From NCBI GenBank assembly GCA_963925735.1, contig CAWUUH010000005.1, positions 62,001 through 126,000 on the forward strand: a DNA stretch of 64,000 nucleotides, written 5' to 3'. The translations under genes and the position numbers were made by a program. This DNA comes from UBA4582 sp013204195. Lineage in GTDB: Bacteria > Pseudomonadota > Gammaproteobacteria > Pseudomonadales > Azotimanducaceae. Of this stretch, positions 1 through 9,180 are shown in pieces. The first letter of the stretch is position 1. Each line of letters opens with the position of its first letter. The notes beneath the pieces were generated by a model, which saw nothing but the letters and a program-made list of their open reading frames with translations, was not told the origin of the DNA and ran no database searches.

Positions 1-1438
1 ACAAGACGAAGACATCATGATGGCCTACCTTGAGGAAGGTCAGGAACCCACTATCGATGAGCTCAAGCGCTGCGTCCGCAAGGGTACCATCGCGCTGGAG
101 TTTTTCCCGACGTTCTGTGGTTCGGCGTTTAAGAACAAGTGTATCCAGATGATGCTGGATGGGGTTATCGATTACCTGCCAAACCCAACAGAAGTGACCC
201 CGCAGCCAGAGGTTGATTTGGAAGGCGTTGAAACAGGGACATTCGCGATTGTCGACCCAGACAAGCCGCTGCGCGCCCTGGCCTTCAAAATCATGGACGA
301 CCGCTTCGGCGCTCTGACTTTTACTCGAATTTACTCCGGCAAGCTCAAGAAGGGCGACACCGTTCTGAACACCTTTACGGGTAAGACTGAGCGTATTGGT
401 CGACTGGTCGAGATGCATGCCAACGAGCGTATCGAGATCGACTCGGCAACAGCAGGGGATATCGTCGCCTTGATCGGCATGAAAAACACCCAGACTGGGC
501 ACACCCTGTGCGATCCTAAGTTTCCGGCAACCCTGGAGCCCATGGTTTTCCCGGAACCCGTGATTTACATTGCGGTATCGCCAAAGGACAAGACCGCTGC
601 CGAGAAAATGGGCATGGCATTGTCAAAAATGATTCAGGAAGACCCCTCTTTCAGAGTGGAAACCGATATCGAATCTGGCGAGGTCATCCTCAAAGGCATG
701 GGTGAGCTGCACTTGGACATTAAAGTCGACATTTTGCGTCGTACCCACGGTGTTGACGTTATCGTCGGCAAGCCCCTGGTGGCCTATCGTGAGTCGATCA
801 CCAAGCGCATCGAAGATTCTTACACCCACAAGAAGCAAACCGGTGGTTCGGGTCAGTTCGCTAAGATTGACTACATTGTTGAACCCGCCGAAGTGGGCAC
901 TGGCTTCCAGTTTGAATCCAAGGTCACTGGCGGTAACGTTCCCCGTGAGTTTTGGCCAGCAGTTGAAAAAGGCTTCAAGGTCAGCCTGGAAGAGGGCCCA
1001 TTGGCCGGCTTCCCGTGTCTCGACGTCAAGGTATCCTTAGTCGATGGCGGCTTCCATGCCGTTGACTCCTCTGCGATCGCCTTTGAAATTGCGTCTCGAG
1101 CCGCGTACCGTCAAACCATGCCGAAAGCGGGCCCTCAGATCATGGAGCCCATCATGAAAATTGATGTCTTCACGCCTGACGCTCACGTTGGCGATGTTAT
1201 CGGCGATCTGAACCGACGTCGCGGCATGATCCAGGGTCAGGAAGCGGGCGCCACAGGTACGCGAGTCAAGGCCCAGGCACCGCTGTCCGAAATGTTCGGT
1301 TACATCGGTGATCTGCGAACCATGACCTCTGGCCGCGGCCAATTTTCCATGGAATTCAGCCACTACAGCGCGGCACCCAAAAATGTCGCTGATGAAGTGG
1401 TTAAAGAAACACTGGAGCGTAAGGCAGCCAAGGCGTAA
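1..1438 (+). CDS. fusA: Elongation factor G, EF-G2 type (5' end outside window)
   Basis: This is the C-terminal two thirds of a translocation GTPase, which moves tRNA and mRNA through the ribosome. The reading frame is already open at base 2, so the GTPase domain start lies upstream of the window. Visible are the end of the G domain (CGSAFKNKCIQ, about residues 34-44 of the visible part), domain II, domain III (GMGELHLDIKVDILRR), domain IV with HKKQTGGSGQFAK, and the C-terminal domain V ending in an Ala/Lys tail. The HKKQTGGSGQF form of the domain IV motif fits the EF-G2 branch rather than the str-operon EF-G1, and no ribosomal protein or tuf gene follows. A rho-independent terminator lies 29 bp downstream. 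Confidence 0.93.
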   Translation, partial: QDEDIMMAYLEEGQEPTIDELKRCVRKGTIALEFFPTFCGSAFKNKCIQMMLDGVIDYLPNPTEVTPQPEVDLEGVETGTFAIVDPDKPLRALAFKIMDDRFGALTFTRIYSGKLKKGDTVLNTFTGKTERIGRLVEMHANERIEIDSATAGDIVALIGMKNTQTGHTLCDPKFPATLEPMVFPEPVIYIAVSPKDKTAAEKMGMALSKMIQEDPSFRVETDIESGEVILKGMGELHLDIKVDILRRTHGVDVIVGKPLVAYRESITKRIEDSYTHKKQTGGSGQFAKIDYIVEPAEVGTGFQFESKVTGGNVPREFWPAVEKGFKVSLEEGPLAGFPCLDVKVSLVDGGFHAVDSSAIAFEIASRAAYRQTMPKAGPQIMEPIMKIDVFTPDAHVGDVIGDLNRRRGMIQGQEAGATGTRVKAQAPLSEMFGYIGDLRTMTSGRGQFSMEFSHYSAAPKNVADEVVKETLERKAAKA

Positions 1439-1466
1439 GCAGCCCGGCTGTTGGTATCTTGCAGTT

Positions 1467-1495
1467 AAAAAAGGCCGGTTATCCGGCCTTTTTTT
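1467..1495 (+). terminator. Rho-independent terminator after the EF-G gene
   Basis: A GGCCGG/CCGGCC stem (1473-1478 and 1483-1488) with loop TTAT is flanked by an A-run on the left and a T-run on the right. It ends the EF-G transcript and could also work on the other strand. Confidence 0.85.
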
Positions 1496-1629
1496 CGCCT
1501 GTCGTTTGCCCCCATTGAGCGATCAGACAACATAAGACGACAAGCCATTCAATGGCCTTGGTTTTTCAGTGCTTTCACCCCACGGTCATAATGCATACAA
1601 TCGATCAACAACTTGATTGAGGCAATTCC

Positions 1630-2889
1630 ATGAGCGAAGCCCGAGCCAATACCCCGGTCACTATTCCCGACCCCTACTCAATCCCCTTGGCCGATCTCAC
1701 GGTGGTTGATCCAGCCCTCTTCCAGCAAGATGCCCACTGGGACTACTTCGCTCGGCTTCGCGCTGAAGATCCGGTGCACCTCAATGAAGATGAAGAATTT
1801 GGCCGAGTCTGGTCGGTGACACGGTTTGAAGACATCATGTATGTGGATAAGCACCATGAGCTGTTCTCTTCAGAAGCCGGCATTACGCTCGGACTACCCA
1901 ACAGCCGCTCGAAAGAACGAGAAAACTTTCAGACCAGTAACTTCATCGCCATGGACCCGCCAAAGCACGACGTGCAACGGGCCACGGTGGCACCAGTGGT
2001 GGCGCCATCAAATCTGGCCAATTTGGAATCAACTATTCGCGAGCGGGCCGGGGCCATTCTGGACTCACTCCCCATCGATGAAGAGTTCGACTGGGTTGAT
2101 GCCGTCTCCATCGAGCTCACTACTCAGATGTTAGCCACCTTGTTCGATTTCCCTTTTGAAGACCGACGTCTACTGACTCGCTGGTCAGATGTGGCGACAG
2201 CCGGGCCTGGCAACGGCATCTCTGCTGAACAGCGGCGCACCGAGTTACTCGAGTGCCTGGCTTATTTTACCCGCTTGTGGAACGAACGAGTCAACGAGGC
2301 TCCCAAGGGCGACCTGATCTCAATGCTTGCCCACGGTAAAGATACCCGGGATATGGCGCCGATGGAGTTTCTCGGCAACCTGATACTCTTGATCGTCGGT
2401 GGCAATGATACGACTCGCAATTCTATCAGCGGCGGCGTCTTGGCCCTGAACCAGCACCCTGATCAATATCAAAAATTACGGGACAATCCCGACCTGATTC
2501 CGAAGATGATCCCTGAGATTATCCGCTGGCAGACGCCGCTGGCCTATATGCGCAGAACGGCACTGGTCGATACCCTATTAAACGGCAAAAATATCAAAAC
2601 AGGGGACAAACTATTGATGTGGTATGTCTCTGGCAACCGTGACGGCAGCGTCATTGACCAACCTGACAACTTCATTATCGACCGACCCAATGCCCGCCAT
2701 CATCTGTCATTTGGTTTTGGGATCCACCGTTGCATGGGCAATCGTCTGGCCGAGATGCAATTACGCATCGTCTGGGAGGAGATTCTCAAGCGGTTTCATA
2801 CCGTCGAAGTGACGGGGACGCCCGAGAGAACCTATTCCACCTTCGTCAAGGGCTACACCAAGCTACCGGTTCGCCTGCATCCTCGCTAG
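1630..2889 (+). CDS. Cytochrome P450, CYP153 family (probable alkane or fatty-acid terminal hydroxylase)
   Basis: The 419-residue soluble P450 has the heme-thiolate loop FGFGIHRCMGN near residue 360 (Cys is the heme ligand), the I-helix oxygen-activation motif GGNDTTRNS near residue 257, and the substrate-region stretch FIAMDPPKHDVQR near residue 103. From recalled family sequences, these stretches and the C-terminal LSFGFGIHR to KLPVRLH region match CYP153 enzymes, which hydroxylate the terminal carbon of medium-chain alkanes. The start ATG has a GAGG Shine-Dalgarno 7 bases upstream. CYP153 enzymes need a ferredoxin and ferredoxin reductase; neither gene is adjacent. The next gene is a MarR regulator on the same strand. 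Family assignment is firm; substrate is inferred. Confidence 0.9.
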   Translation: MSEARANTPVTIPDPYSIPLADLTVVDPALFQQDAHWDYFARLRAEDPVHLNEDEEFGRVWSVTRFEDIMYVDKHHELFSSEAGITLGLPNSRSKERENFQTSNFIAMDPPKHDVQRATVAPVVAPSNLANLESTIRERAGAILDSLPIDEEFDWVDAVSIELTTQMLATLFDFPFEDRRLLTRWSDVATAGPGNGISAEQRRTELLECLAYFTRLWNERVNEAPKGDLISMLAHGKDTRDMAPMEFLGNLILLIVGGNDTTRNSISGGVLALNQHPDQYQKLRDNPDLIPKMIPEIIRWQTPLAYMRRTALVDTLLNGKNIKTGDKLLMWYVSGNRDGSVIDQPDNFIIDRPNARHHLSFGFGIHRCMGNRLAEMQLRIVWEEILKRFHTVEVTGTPERTYSTFVKGYTKLPVRLHPR

Positions 2890-2967
2890 ACCGTCACCCC
2901 GCATTCTCGGCGGCAAGAATCAGTGAACCTGCCGCCAAGATTGCGCTTATTCGATTGCAAGCATATA

Positions 2968-2977
2968 GTTAGCTAAC
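2968..2977. promoter_or_regulatory. Palindromic putative MarR operator
   Basis: GTTAGCTAAC is a perfect 10-bp palindrome 23 bp before the marR start codon. It is flanked by an outer inverted repeat (TTGCAAGC at 2956-2963 and GCTTGC at 2987-2992). MarR/SlyA-family proteins commonly bind TTAG/CTAA palindromes next to their own promoter, so this is a good candidate autoregulatory site. Confidence 0.5.
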
Positions 2978-3000
2978 AATTAGATTGCTTGCGAACGACT

Positions 3001-3453
3001 ATGATCAATGCCGCAGAAGAGCGCCGGGTCGCCTTTATCACACGCCTGTTTCTAGCTCGAAATCGATATCGCTTTGCCATGGATGACCAATTCAAGCCCC
3101 TCGGGATCACCGATGCGACTTGGCGAACACTGTTTTATCTGGAACAAACCGGAGACGGCGTATTGCAGAAGGACCTCGCCAGGGTGATGGGTATTGAAAG
3201 TCCGGGCCTGGTTCGACTCCTTGATACCCTGGAAGCCAAAGACCTACTGGTACGTAAACCCGCAGTCAACGACCGACGAGGCAAGACGGTGCACTTAACG
3301 CCTCAAGCCACCGCACTATTAGCCGAACTACACCTCAGTGCCGCCCAGGTACGTGACCAACTGCTTGAAAATATCAGCGATACCGAAATCCAGACTTGCA
3401 TCACCGTGCTCGACAAGATACTCGACGCCGCAGATCGAGGCACACAATCATGA
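3001..3453 (+). CDS. MarR-family transcriptional regulator
   Basis: The roughly 150-residue protein has the MarR winged-helix fold. The recognition region is DLARVMGIESPGLVRLLDTLEAKDLL, and the wing carries the DRRGKTVHLT motif typical of the family. It probably represses the efflux operon that starts 4 bp before its own stop codon (the ATGA overlap with the EmrA-like gene). The ATG at 3001 is preferred over an in-frame TTG 12 bases earlier because MarR proteins usually have a short N-terminus. A palindrome just upstream is a likely autoregulatory operator. The inducer cannot be told from sequence; it may be a phenolic or lipophilic compound, as for EmrR. Confidence 0.9.
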   Translation: MINAAEERRVAFITRLFLARNRYRFAMDDQFKPLGITDATWRTLFYLEQTGDGVLQKDLARVMGIESPGLVRLLDTLEAKDLLVRKPAVNDRRGKTVHLTPQATALLAELHLSAAQVRDQLLENISDTEIQTCITVLDKILDAADRGTQS

Positions 3454-4592
3454 CCCAGCCCAAGTCTTCGAAGGATACCAGTGTCACCCTGTCAGCGACT
3501 GAACAATCAACTCGACCGGCAATCTGGTCGACAACCAATGTCAGCGCGATGCTGATTCTGATCTTTAGCTCACTTTGGTTAGCTTGGTGGTTTTTACAAC
3601 GAGCAGACTCTGTGTACGTGAATGACGCCCGCGTGGCATCCCACATGATCAGTATCAGCAGTCGCATTCCCGGTCGGATTATCGATATTTCCGTCCTTGA
3701 AGGCCAAACTATTCAAGCGGGCCAGATATTAGCCACCATTGACGATCGGGAAATTCAGCTCCGCATCAAAGCGATTGCGGCCAATCTGGCAACCCTGCAA
3801 GCGGAATTTGGCCGCCAGCAGAACCAGCTGATCCTGACAGAGCGGCAAGTCGAATCCGAGATCGATGCCCAAAAGTACCACCTGGCGGCAACCAAAGCAG
3901 CACTGGCAGAAGCTGCCGCTCTGGTCGAGCAGGCCCAGCATGACTTGAACCGCGCCAACAGTCTGCGCCTGGACAAATTAATTGCGGACGAAACCTGGGA
4001 ACAGCGTGATCTGGGCCTACTAACGACCAATCAGCTGTATCTGCGTCGCCAGGCGGAAGTCGATGCCGCCAGCGCCCAAGTCGTCAAGGCCGAAGCCGCG
4101 CGCGCCGAACTGCAAGTGATTGAGAGCGAGCTATTGATCATCACAAGCCGCCAGAACCAACTTGCAGTCGAGAAGCAGCAGCTACTGACGTCTCTTGAGG
4201 ATCACAGCGTCGCAAGCCCAATCCAAGGCGTTATCGACGAGACCTTCGTCAATCCCGGAGAGTATGTCTACCCTGGCCAACGGATCATCATGTTGCACGA
4301 CCCGCTGGATGTTTGGATCAAGGCCAACGTCAAAGAAACCGAAATCCGTTACCTGCAGGTAGACAGCCCAGTTCAGATCTTGGTCGACGCCTGGCCCGAT
4401 GAGAGCTTCCATGGCCGCGTTGCCCGAATCGGCCAGTCCGCGACCAGCCAGTTCGCACTGCTACCCAGCCCCAATCCGAGCGGTAACTTCACCAAAATCA
4501 CCCAGCGTCTGGAAGTTAAGATCACCATCGACGATCCGCGAGGCCTACTGAAGCCCGGCATGATGGTCGAGTTAAAGATTAGAGCCAACTAG
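3450..4592 (+). CDS. emrA: HlyD/EmrA-family membrane fusion protein
   Basis: The 380-residue periplasmic adaptor of a tripartite efflux pump has one N-terminal membrane anchor (about residues 29-50, ending LWLAWWFLQ). It then has a biotinyl-lipoyl-like half-motif (SRIPGRIIDISVLEGQTIQAGQILATID), a long Ala/Glu/Gln-rich coiled-coil hairpin (about residues 100-250), the second lipoyl half (VASPIQGVIDETFVNPGEYVYPGQ) and a beta-barrel domain. It starts at the ATG overlapping the marR stop (ATGA), which implies translational coupling. The partner transporter follows 6 bp downstream. No TolC-type outer-membrane channel gene is present nearby, so the pump probably borrows one from elsewhere. The symbol follows the EmrA architecture. 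Confidence 0.88.
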   Translation: MTQPKSSKDTSVTLSATEQSTRPAIWSTTNVSAMLILIFSSLWLAWWFLQRADSVYVNDARVASHMISISSRIPGRIIDISVLEGQTIQAGQILATIDDREIQLRIKAIAANLATLQAEFGRQQNQLILTERQVESEIDAQKYHLAATKAALAEAAALVEQAQHDLNRANSLRLDKLIADETWEQRDLGLLTTNQLYLRRQAEVDAASAQVVKAEAARAELQVIESELLIITSRQNQLAVEKQQLLTSLEDHSVASPIQGVIDETFVNPGEYVYPGQRIIMLHDPLDVWIKANVKETEIRYLQVDSPVQILVDAWPDESFHGRVARIGQSATSQFALLPSPNPSGNFTKITQRLEVKITIDDPRGLLKPGMMVELKIRAN

Positions 4593-4598
4593 CTTGCT

Positions 4599-6176
4599 AT
4601 GAGCTCTCGAGTCCCTATAGGTATACAGGCATCACCTTCAGTGCTCGTCATGTTCGAGCGCTACGGACCTGCCTACACCTGGTTTGCGGTGGCTACCGCG
4701 ATGATTGGCTCCTTTGCGACGCTCTTAACGGGCACCATCATCAATGTCGCGATTCCCGAGGTCATGGGCGCCTTTGGCATCGGCCAAGACCAAGCCCAAT
4801 GGCTGTCCACCGGATTTTTGGCTGCGGGTACCGTCACCATGCTTCTGGCAGCCTGGGGCACAGCGGCGTTTGGCATGCGTACGACTTACGTCTTTTCGAT
4901 GTTGGTGTTTCTCGCTGGTTCGGTTCTCGGCGGCATCGCTCAAAATTCCGAGCTATTGATCGCCTCGCGCGTCATACAGGGGGCAGCGGCCGGTGTCTTG
5001 AGCCCATTGTCCATGGTCATCAACTACCAGATATTTCCCGCCAAACAACGTGGCCTGGCGATGGGCATCTTTGGCATCGGCGTGGTCCTTGCGCCCGCGC
5101 TGGGTCCAACCCTCGGCGGCTTGCTGATCGACAATTATGATTGGCGTTACGTGTTTTACCTCGCGGTGCCATTCACCATGGTCAGCATTCCCATGGCGAT
5201 CATGTTTATGCCCGAGCGCGACGCAGACTCGGCTATCCCACCGTTGGACTGGGTCGGCGTCATCCTGGCTTCGATTTTTCTCGTCAGCCTCTTAACCGGC
5301 CTCACCAATGGTGAGCGTGATGGCTGGGAGTCAGACGCTATCGTCGGTCTCATGGGTACCGCCGTACTCTCCATGACACTGTTTGTCTGGTGGGAGAACC
5401 GGGTTGCTCACCCATTGCTGAATTTGAGTCTGTTCACCCACGGGCGTTTTCTCGCCGCCTCGGTTGTCACGTTTATTCTCGGTATTGGCCTGTATGGTTC
5501 GACCTATCTAGTACCTCTGTTCCTGCAGACCTTGCAGCACATTACACCAACCAATTCCGGCCTGTTGATGTTACCTGCGGGCCTGGCGATGGCCGCGCTG
5601 TTTCCCTTCGCCGGTGCTCTGAGTGATCGTATTGAGCCACGTTATGTCATTATCGCCGGGCTCTTACTGTTCGCGATCTCGAGCTGGCTGATGCGTCTGG
5701 TTGATTTTAATACCGCTTATGCCCAGCTGATGCTCTGGGCCGTCATAGGTCGGATAGGGCTGGCACTGATCTTTCCATCACTAAATGCCGCCTCTCTGGC
5801 GAGCTTACCACTGGAACTCTTGAGCCAGGGCTCCGGCGCTATCAATTTTCTACGCCAATTGGGCGGCGCATTTGGCGTCAACCTGTTATCCATCTTCCTG
5901 GCTCAGCGAACCGCTGAATACAGCCACGCTTACACCGCGACCCAATCGTCACAGCCAGCCACACTAGCCCTGCTGCAACAGATCCAAGACAGTGTCTTCG
6001 GCGAGCGTCTTGGCTTTCTGATGCAATTTGATCTGTCCTTCGGCTATCTTTCCAGCGCCATCTACGGCCAGGCGATGGTCATGTCCTTTCGCGAAGGGTT
6101 TTTGGCGATAGCGGTCATTTTTTTCGTCTCCATCTTGCCCGCATTGTTTATGCGATCCCCAAAAGTGCAGCGCTAG
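4599..6176 (+). CDS. emrB: EmrB/QacA-type MFS drug transporter (DHA2, 14 TM)
   Basis: This inner-membrane proton-driven exporter has 525 residues with about 14 hydrophobic segments, the DHA2 pattern. The family motif C region LAPALGPTLGGLLIDNYDWRYVFYLAVP follows TM5, and the RVIQGAAAGVLSPLS region is in TM4. It sits directly after the adaptor gene and completes a MarR-EmrA-EmrB cassette. The start is uncertain: ATG 4599 gives a 17-residue pre-extension, while ATG 4650 (MFERYGPAYTWF) would start right at TM1. The expected substrates are lipophilic or amphipathic toxic compounds. Because of the neighbouring P450, export of an oxidised lipid or hydrocarbon product is conceivable, but nothing in the sequence shows this. 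Confidence 0.9.
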   Translation: MSSRVPIGIQASPSVLVMFERYGPAYTWFAVATAMIGSFATLLTGTIINVAIPEVMGAFGIGQDQAQWLSTGFLAAGTVTMLLAAWGTAAFGMRTTYVFSMLVFLAGSVLGGIAQNSELLIASRVIQGAAAGVLSPLSMVINYQIFPAKQRGLAMGIFGIGVVLAPALGPTLGGLLIDNYDWRYVFYLAVPFTMVSIPMAIMFMPERDADSAIPPLDWVGVILASIFLVSLLTGLTNGERDGWESDAIVGLMGTAVLSMTLFVWWENRVAHPLLNLSLFTHGRFLAASVVTFILGIGLYGSTYLVPLFLQTLQHITPTNSGLLMLPAGLAMAALFPFAGALSDRIEPRYVIIAGLLLFAISSWLMRLVDFNTAYAQLMLWAVIGRIGLALIFPSLNAASLASLPLELLSQGSGAINFLRQLGGAFGVNLLSIFLAQRTAEYSHAYTATQSSQPATLALLQQIQDSVFGERLGFLMQFDLSFGYLSSAIYGQAMVMSFREGFLAIAVIFFVSILPALFMRSPKVQR

Positions 6177-6267
6177 CGGCAATTACCGCGAAAGAAGCTG
6201 GTTCAAATACTCGCGACTTGGTATCGTCTCCGTCGCTAGCCCATCCATTTGACCTAAGCAGGCATCC

Positions 6268-7632
6268 GTGTCCTTACTGACTGATTTACCGCTCAATCCA
6301 AAGCTCTTCAAAGCCCTCGAAAAACTTGGCTTTACGGAGGCGACTGAGGTCCAGGCGCAGGCCATACCTGTAGCGTTAACAGGCAAAGACCTGATGGTTT
6401 CCGCCAAGACCGGCAGTGGCAAGACCGCGGCTTTCGTATTGCCCCTGCTGGATAAATTGCTCGCGACTCAGGCGCCAAAATCTGGGACTCGAGCGCTGAT
6501 CCTGCTACCCACCCGTGAACTGGCCCTACAAACTCAAAAGATGTTTGAAAAACTCGCGGCGTTCACACCCATAAAATGTGGGCTCATCATTGGCGGCGAA
6601 GCCTTCAAGCATCAGATCGCCTCGATTCGCAAGAACCCCGAGGTGATGATCGCCACCCCTGGCAGACTGGTGGAACATCTTGAGAAGGGTAGCCTGGACT
6701 TTAAGGACCTCGAAGTGCTGATATTGGATGAGGCTGACCGAATGCTGGACATGGGCTTCACCGAAGACATGAACACGATCGCCGCGGCTTGTAATCCGAA
6801 CCGCCAGAACCTGTTGTTTTCGGCGACCTTGAGCCATCAAGGCTTCAGCCATATCAAAGCCATTCTGACTCGACCCGAGTCTATCGTCACTGACACCCAC
6901 CGTCAGGCGCATAGCCAGATCCAACAACAAATTGTGCTTGCCGATGACGCCAAGCACAAAGAGCGCCTAATCACCGCATTGGTGAAGGAAGAAGGGGCGA
7001 GTCGAGTATTCGTCTTCTGTAACACTCGAGAGCAGTGCCAACAACTGGGAAGCACGCTACAAAACCAGGGTTTAAAAATCGGCTACATTCACGGTGAAAT
7101 CGCCCAAAGTATTCGTAAGCAAGTCATGAGCCGTTTCCGTGATGGCAAAATTACGATTCTGGTAGCCACGGATGTCGCTGCCCGCGGGCTGGATATTCAG
7201 GATGTCGAACTCGTCATTAATTATACGGTCGCTCATTCCGGCGACGACCATGTCCATCGCGTCGGTCGAACCGGAAGGGCTGGCCAAGCGGGTAAAGCGA
7301 TCACGTTGGTGAGCGCCATGGAGTTCAACCAAATGTCGAGCATCGAGCGCTACCTTAAAATTCGCTTTGAACCACGCCAGGTGAAGGGCTTGGAAGCGGC
7401 TTACCGAGGACCGAAGAAACTCAAAAAGTCTGGCAAGGCCACTGGCATCAAAAAAGCAACCAAGAAGAAAGTGGCCGCGAGCGCCAAAAAAGCCGCCGCT
7501 AAACCGGCGAAACAAAAGCACTTGAAACGTAAAGCCGCGCCTCCCAGACCAACCACCGGCGATAGCGCGCCTACTAAAGCGCCCACTAAAGCACCCGATG
7601 AGGGCTTTCGCCCGCTGAAGAAGCGTACCTGA
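6268..7632 (+). CDS. DEAD-box ATP-dependent RNA helicase with Lys/Ala-rich tail
   Basis: All core helicase motifs are present: the Q-motif (GFTEATEVQAQAIP), motif I AKTGSGKT, Ia PTRELALQ, Ib TPGRLVE, II LDEADRMLDMGF, III SATLS, V ATDVAARGLDIQ and VI HRVGRTGRAG. The core (about residues 1-370) resembles SrmB/RhlE-type helicases that help ribosome assembly and RNA turnover. From about residue 380 the protein becomes a basic, low-complexity tail rich in Lys, Ala and Pro, with KKATKKK, a TKAP repeat and a final RPLKKRT, likely used for RNA binding. Translation starts at GTG 6268, with a weak GCAGG ribosome site. It is a single-gene unit on the plus strand, and which bacterial DEAD-box subfamily it belongs to is uncertain. 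Confidence 0.92.
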   Translation: MSLLTDLPLNPKLFKALEKLGFTEATEVQAQAIPVALTGKDLMVSAKTGSGKTAAFVLPLLDKLLATQAPKSGTRALILLPTRELALQTQKMFEKLAAFTPIKCGLIIGGEAFKHQIASIRKNPEVMIATPGRLVEHLEKGSLDFKDLEVLILDEADRMLDMGFTEDMNTIAAACNPNRQNLLFSATLSHQGFSHIKAILTRPESIVTDTHRQAHSQIQQQIVLADDAKHKERLITALVKEEGASRVFVFCNTREQCQQLGSTLQNQGLKIGYIHGEIAQSIRKQVMSRFRDGKITILVATDVAARGLDIQDVELVINYTVAHSGDDHVHRVGRTGRAGQAGKAITLVSAMEFNQMSSIERYLKIRFEPRQVKGLEAAYRGPKKLKKSGKATGIKKATKKKVAASAKKAAAKPAKQKHLKRKAAPPRPTTGDSAPTKAPTKAPDEGFRPLKKRT

Positions 7633-7831
7633 TCTAACCCTTTCTTGATTTAGCGCAATCGGCTTCTCATCACCCCTTGAATATCAGCTGACACCCCTGA
7701 TAATCCGGATATCTCGTCATAGGCAAGGCGACACCTTGCCTCGGTCTCTAGCCGCTTTTCTGTAGAATTTTGATCTGCAGTCAAGCTACGCCGGGAATCG
7801 TGACGCTCACTCAAAATAAGACAGTATTATT

Positions 7832-8731
7832 GTGGAATTTACCGACTATTACGCAGTGCTCGGCATTGAGCTTACGGCGACTCAAGAAGAGATCAAGCGC
7901 GCCTTCAAGAAGCTCGCTCGCAAGTACCATCCCGATGTCAGCACCGAGGATGACGCCCAGGCGCACTTCCAGGCTGTCAGCGAGGCGTATGAAATGCTCA
8001 AGGACTCAGCCAAGCGTGCTGAATACGACGAGCTGAGAACCTATGTGAACAGCCAGGGACGACAAGGCGCAGATCAAGGCTTTCGATTTGATCAGCACGA
8101 CTTTGGTGGTGACCCGCGGTTCGAGGATATTCTCAGCTCAATCTTTGGCCGCCAAGGCTTCGATAAAGGTGGGTTTTCGGGCAATCAGGGCTTTCGTCAA
8201 ACAGGCAGGGATTTGCACTACGCTATCAAGATCAGTCTCGAAGAGGCCCACAACGGCGGCGAAAAACAGATACGCCTGCAAACCCAACGGGGCGAAAAAA
8301 CCATTAACGTCAAGATTCCAGCAGGCATCGGTAGCGGCAAAGAGCTTCGTTTGCGCGGTCAGGGCGAACCCGGCTCTGGCAAGGGTGATGCCGGCGATCT
8401 TTATCTGCAGATCGAGTATGCACCCCACCCTCAATTTGAAGTCGACGGCCAAGACATTGTGCTGGTGCTACCTGTGTCACCCTGGGAAGCGGCGCTCGGT
8501 GACAGTGTCGAGGTTCCAACCCTGGGCAGTCGCGTTAAATTGCGGATACCCGCCAATAGTCACAATGGCAGTCGCCTGCGCCTGAAAGGCAAAGGCCTGG
8601 CAAAGACTGGCGATCAAATCGTGGTCTTGAAACTGGTGAACCCCAAGGCATCTACTGATGCTGAGCGTGCCGCCTTCGAAACACTCGCCGCCAGCTTCTC
8701 AGATTTTAACCCCAGGACTAGGGCAAAATAA
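7832..8731 (+). CDS. cbpA: DnaJ-like co-chaperone CbpA
   Basis: The 299-residue DnaJ homologue has an N-terminal J domain (residues 1-70, with the essential HPD in ARKYHPDVS). A Gly/Phe-rich linker follows (GFRFDQHDFGG, GFDKGGFSGNQGF). Two C-terminal substrate-binding beta-domains without a Cys-rich zinc finger identify CbpA rather than DnaJ. It stimulates DnaK ATPase and can bind curved DNA. Translation starts at GTG 7832, giving MEFTDYYAVLGI, which aligns with family N-termini. The stop codon shares one base (TAATG) with cbpM, so the two are translationally coupled. Confidence 0.95.
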   Translation: MEFTDYYAVLGIELTATQEEIKRAFKKLARKYHPDVSTEDDAQAHFQAVSEAYEMLKDSAKRAEYDELRTYVNSQGRQGADQGFRFDQHDFGGDPRFEDILSSIFGRQGFDKGGFSGNQGFRQTGRDLHYAIKISLEEAHNGGEKQIRLQTQRGEKTINVKIPAGIGSGKELRLRGQGEPGSGKGDAGDLYLQIEYAPHPQFEVDGQDIVLVLPVSPWEAALGDSVEVPTLGSRVKLRIPANSHNGSRLRLKGKGLAKTGDQIVVLKLVNPKASTDAERAAFETLAASFSDFNPRTRAK

Positions 8732-9012
8732 TGAGCGTCGACATTTTAACCATGACGGAGTTTTGTCAAGCCACTCGATTGGCACAAGAGGACATTCACG
8801 AACTGGTCAATATTGGCATCATTGAGACACTGGCCAGCGACCAGTTCGACAGCGAGCAGGTCTTGCGCTGTATCAAGGCACGGCGTCTACAACAGGATCT
8901 CGAACTTGACCTGCAAGGCGTGGCCTTAATACTCGAATTACTTGATCAAAATCGTCATTTGCAGCGCCGTTTGCAGCACGTCGAACAATTGGTTCGGCGG
9001 CTTCACAGCTAA
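8731..9012 (+). CDS. cbpM: Chaperone modulator CbpM
   Basis: This 93-residue MerR-like helical protein (TMTEFCQATRLAQEDIHELVNIGIIE at the N-terminus, then a Leu/Gln/Arg-rich coiled coil) matches CbpM, the specific inhibitor of CbpA that binds the J domain and blocks its contact with DnaK. Its position, overlapping the cbpA stop by one base, is the classic cbpAM operon. No terminator is evident after it; aceA begins 168 bp downstream with its own Shine-Dalgarno. Confidence 0.92.
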   Translation: MSVDILTMTEFCQATRLAQEDIHELVNIGIIETLASDQFDSEQVLRCIKARRLQQDLELDLQGVALILELLDQNRHLQRRLQHVEQLVRRLHS

Positions 9013-9180
9013 CCTATCGTGTGCCTGACCGGTCTGCGAAACACGGCGGCAGGCGCGGCCTAACTGGTGAATTTTGGGAATGTATTAGTATCCAAATATT
9101 CCATTAACTTCTTTGTCATCCGCTGTTACATTACCGCGCTCTTAACGCGCTAGTCTTTTATTTCTCAACGAGGAACCCCC

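Noticed and set aside
1630..6176. Antibiotic biosynthetic gene cluster (P450 plus exporter)
   Set aside because: There are no biosynthetic core enzymes nearby, and the P450 is a CYP153 hydrocarbon hydroxylase.
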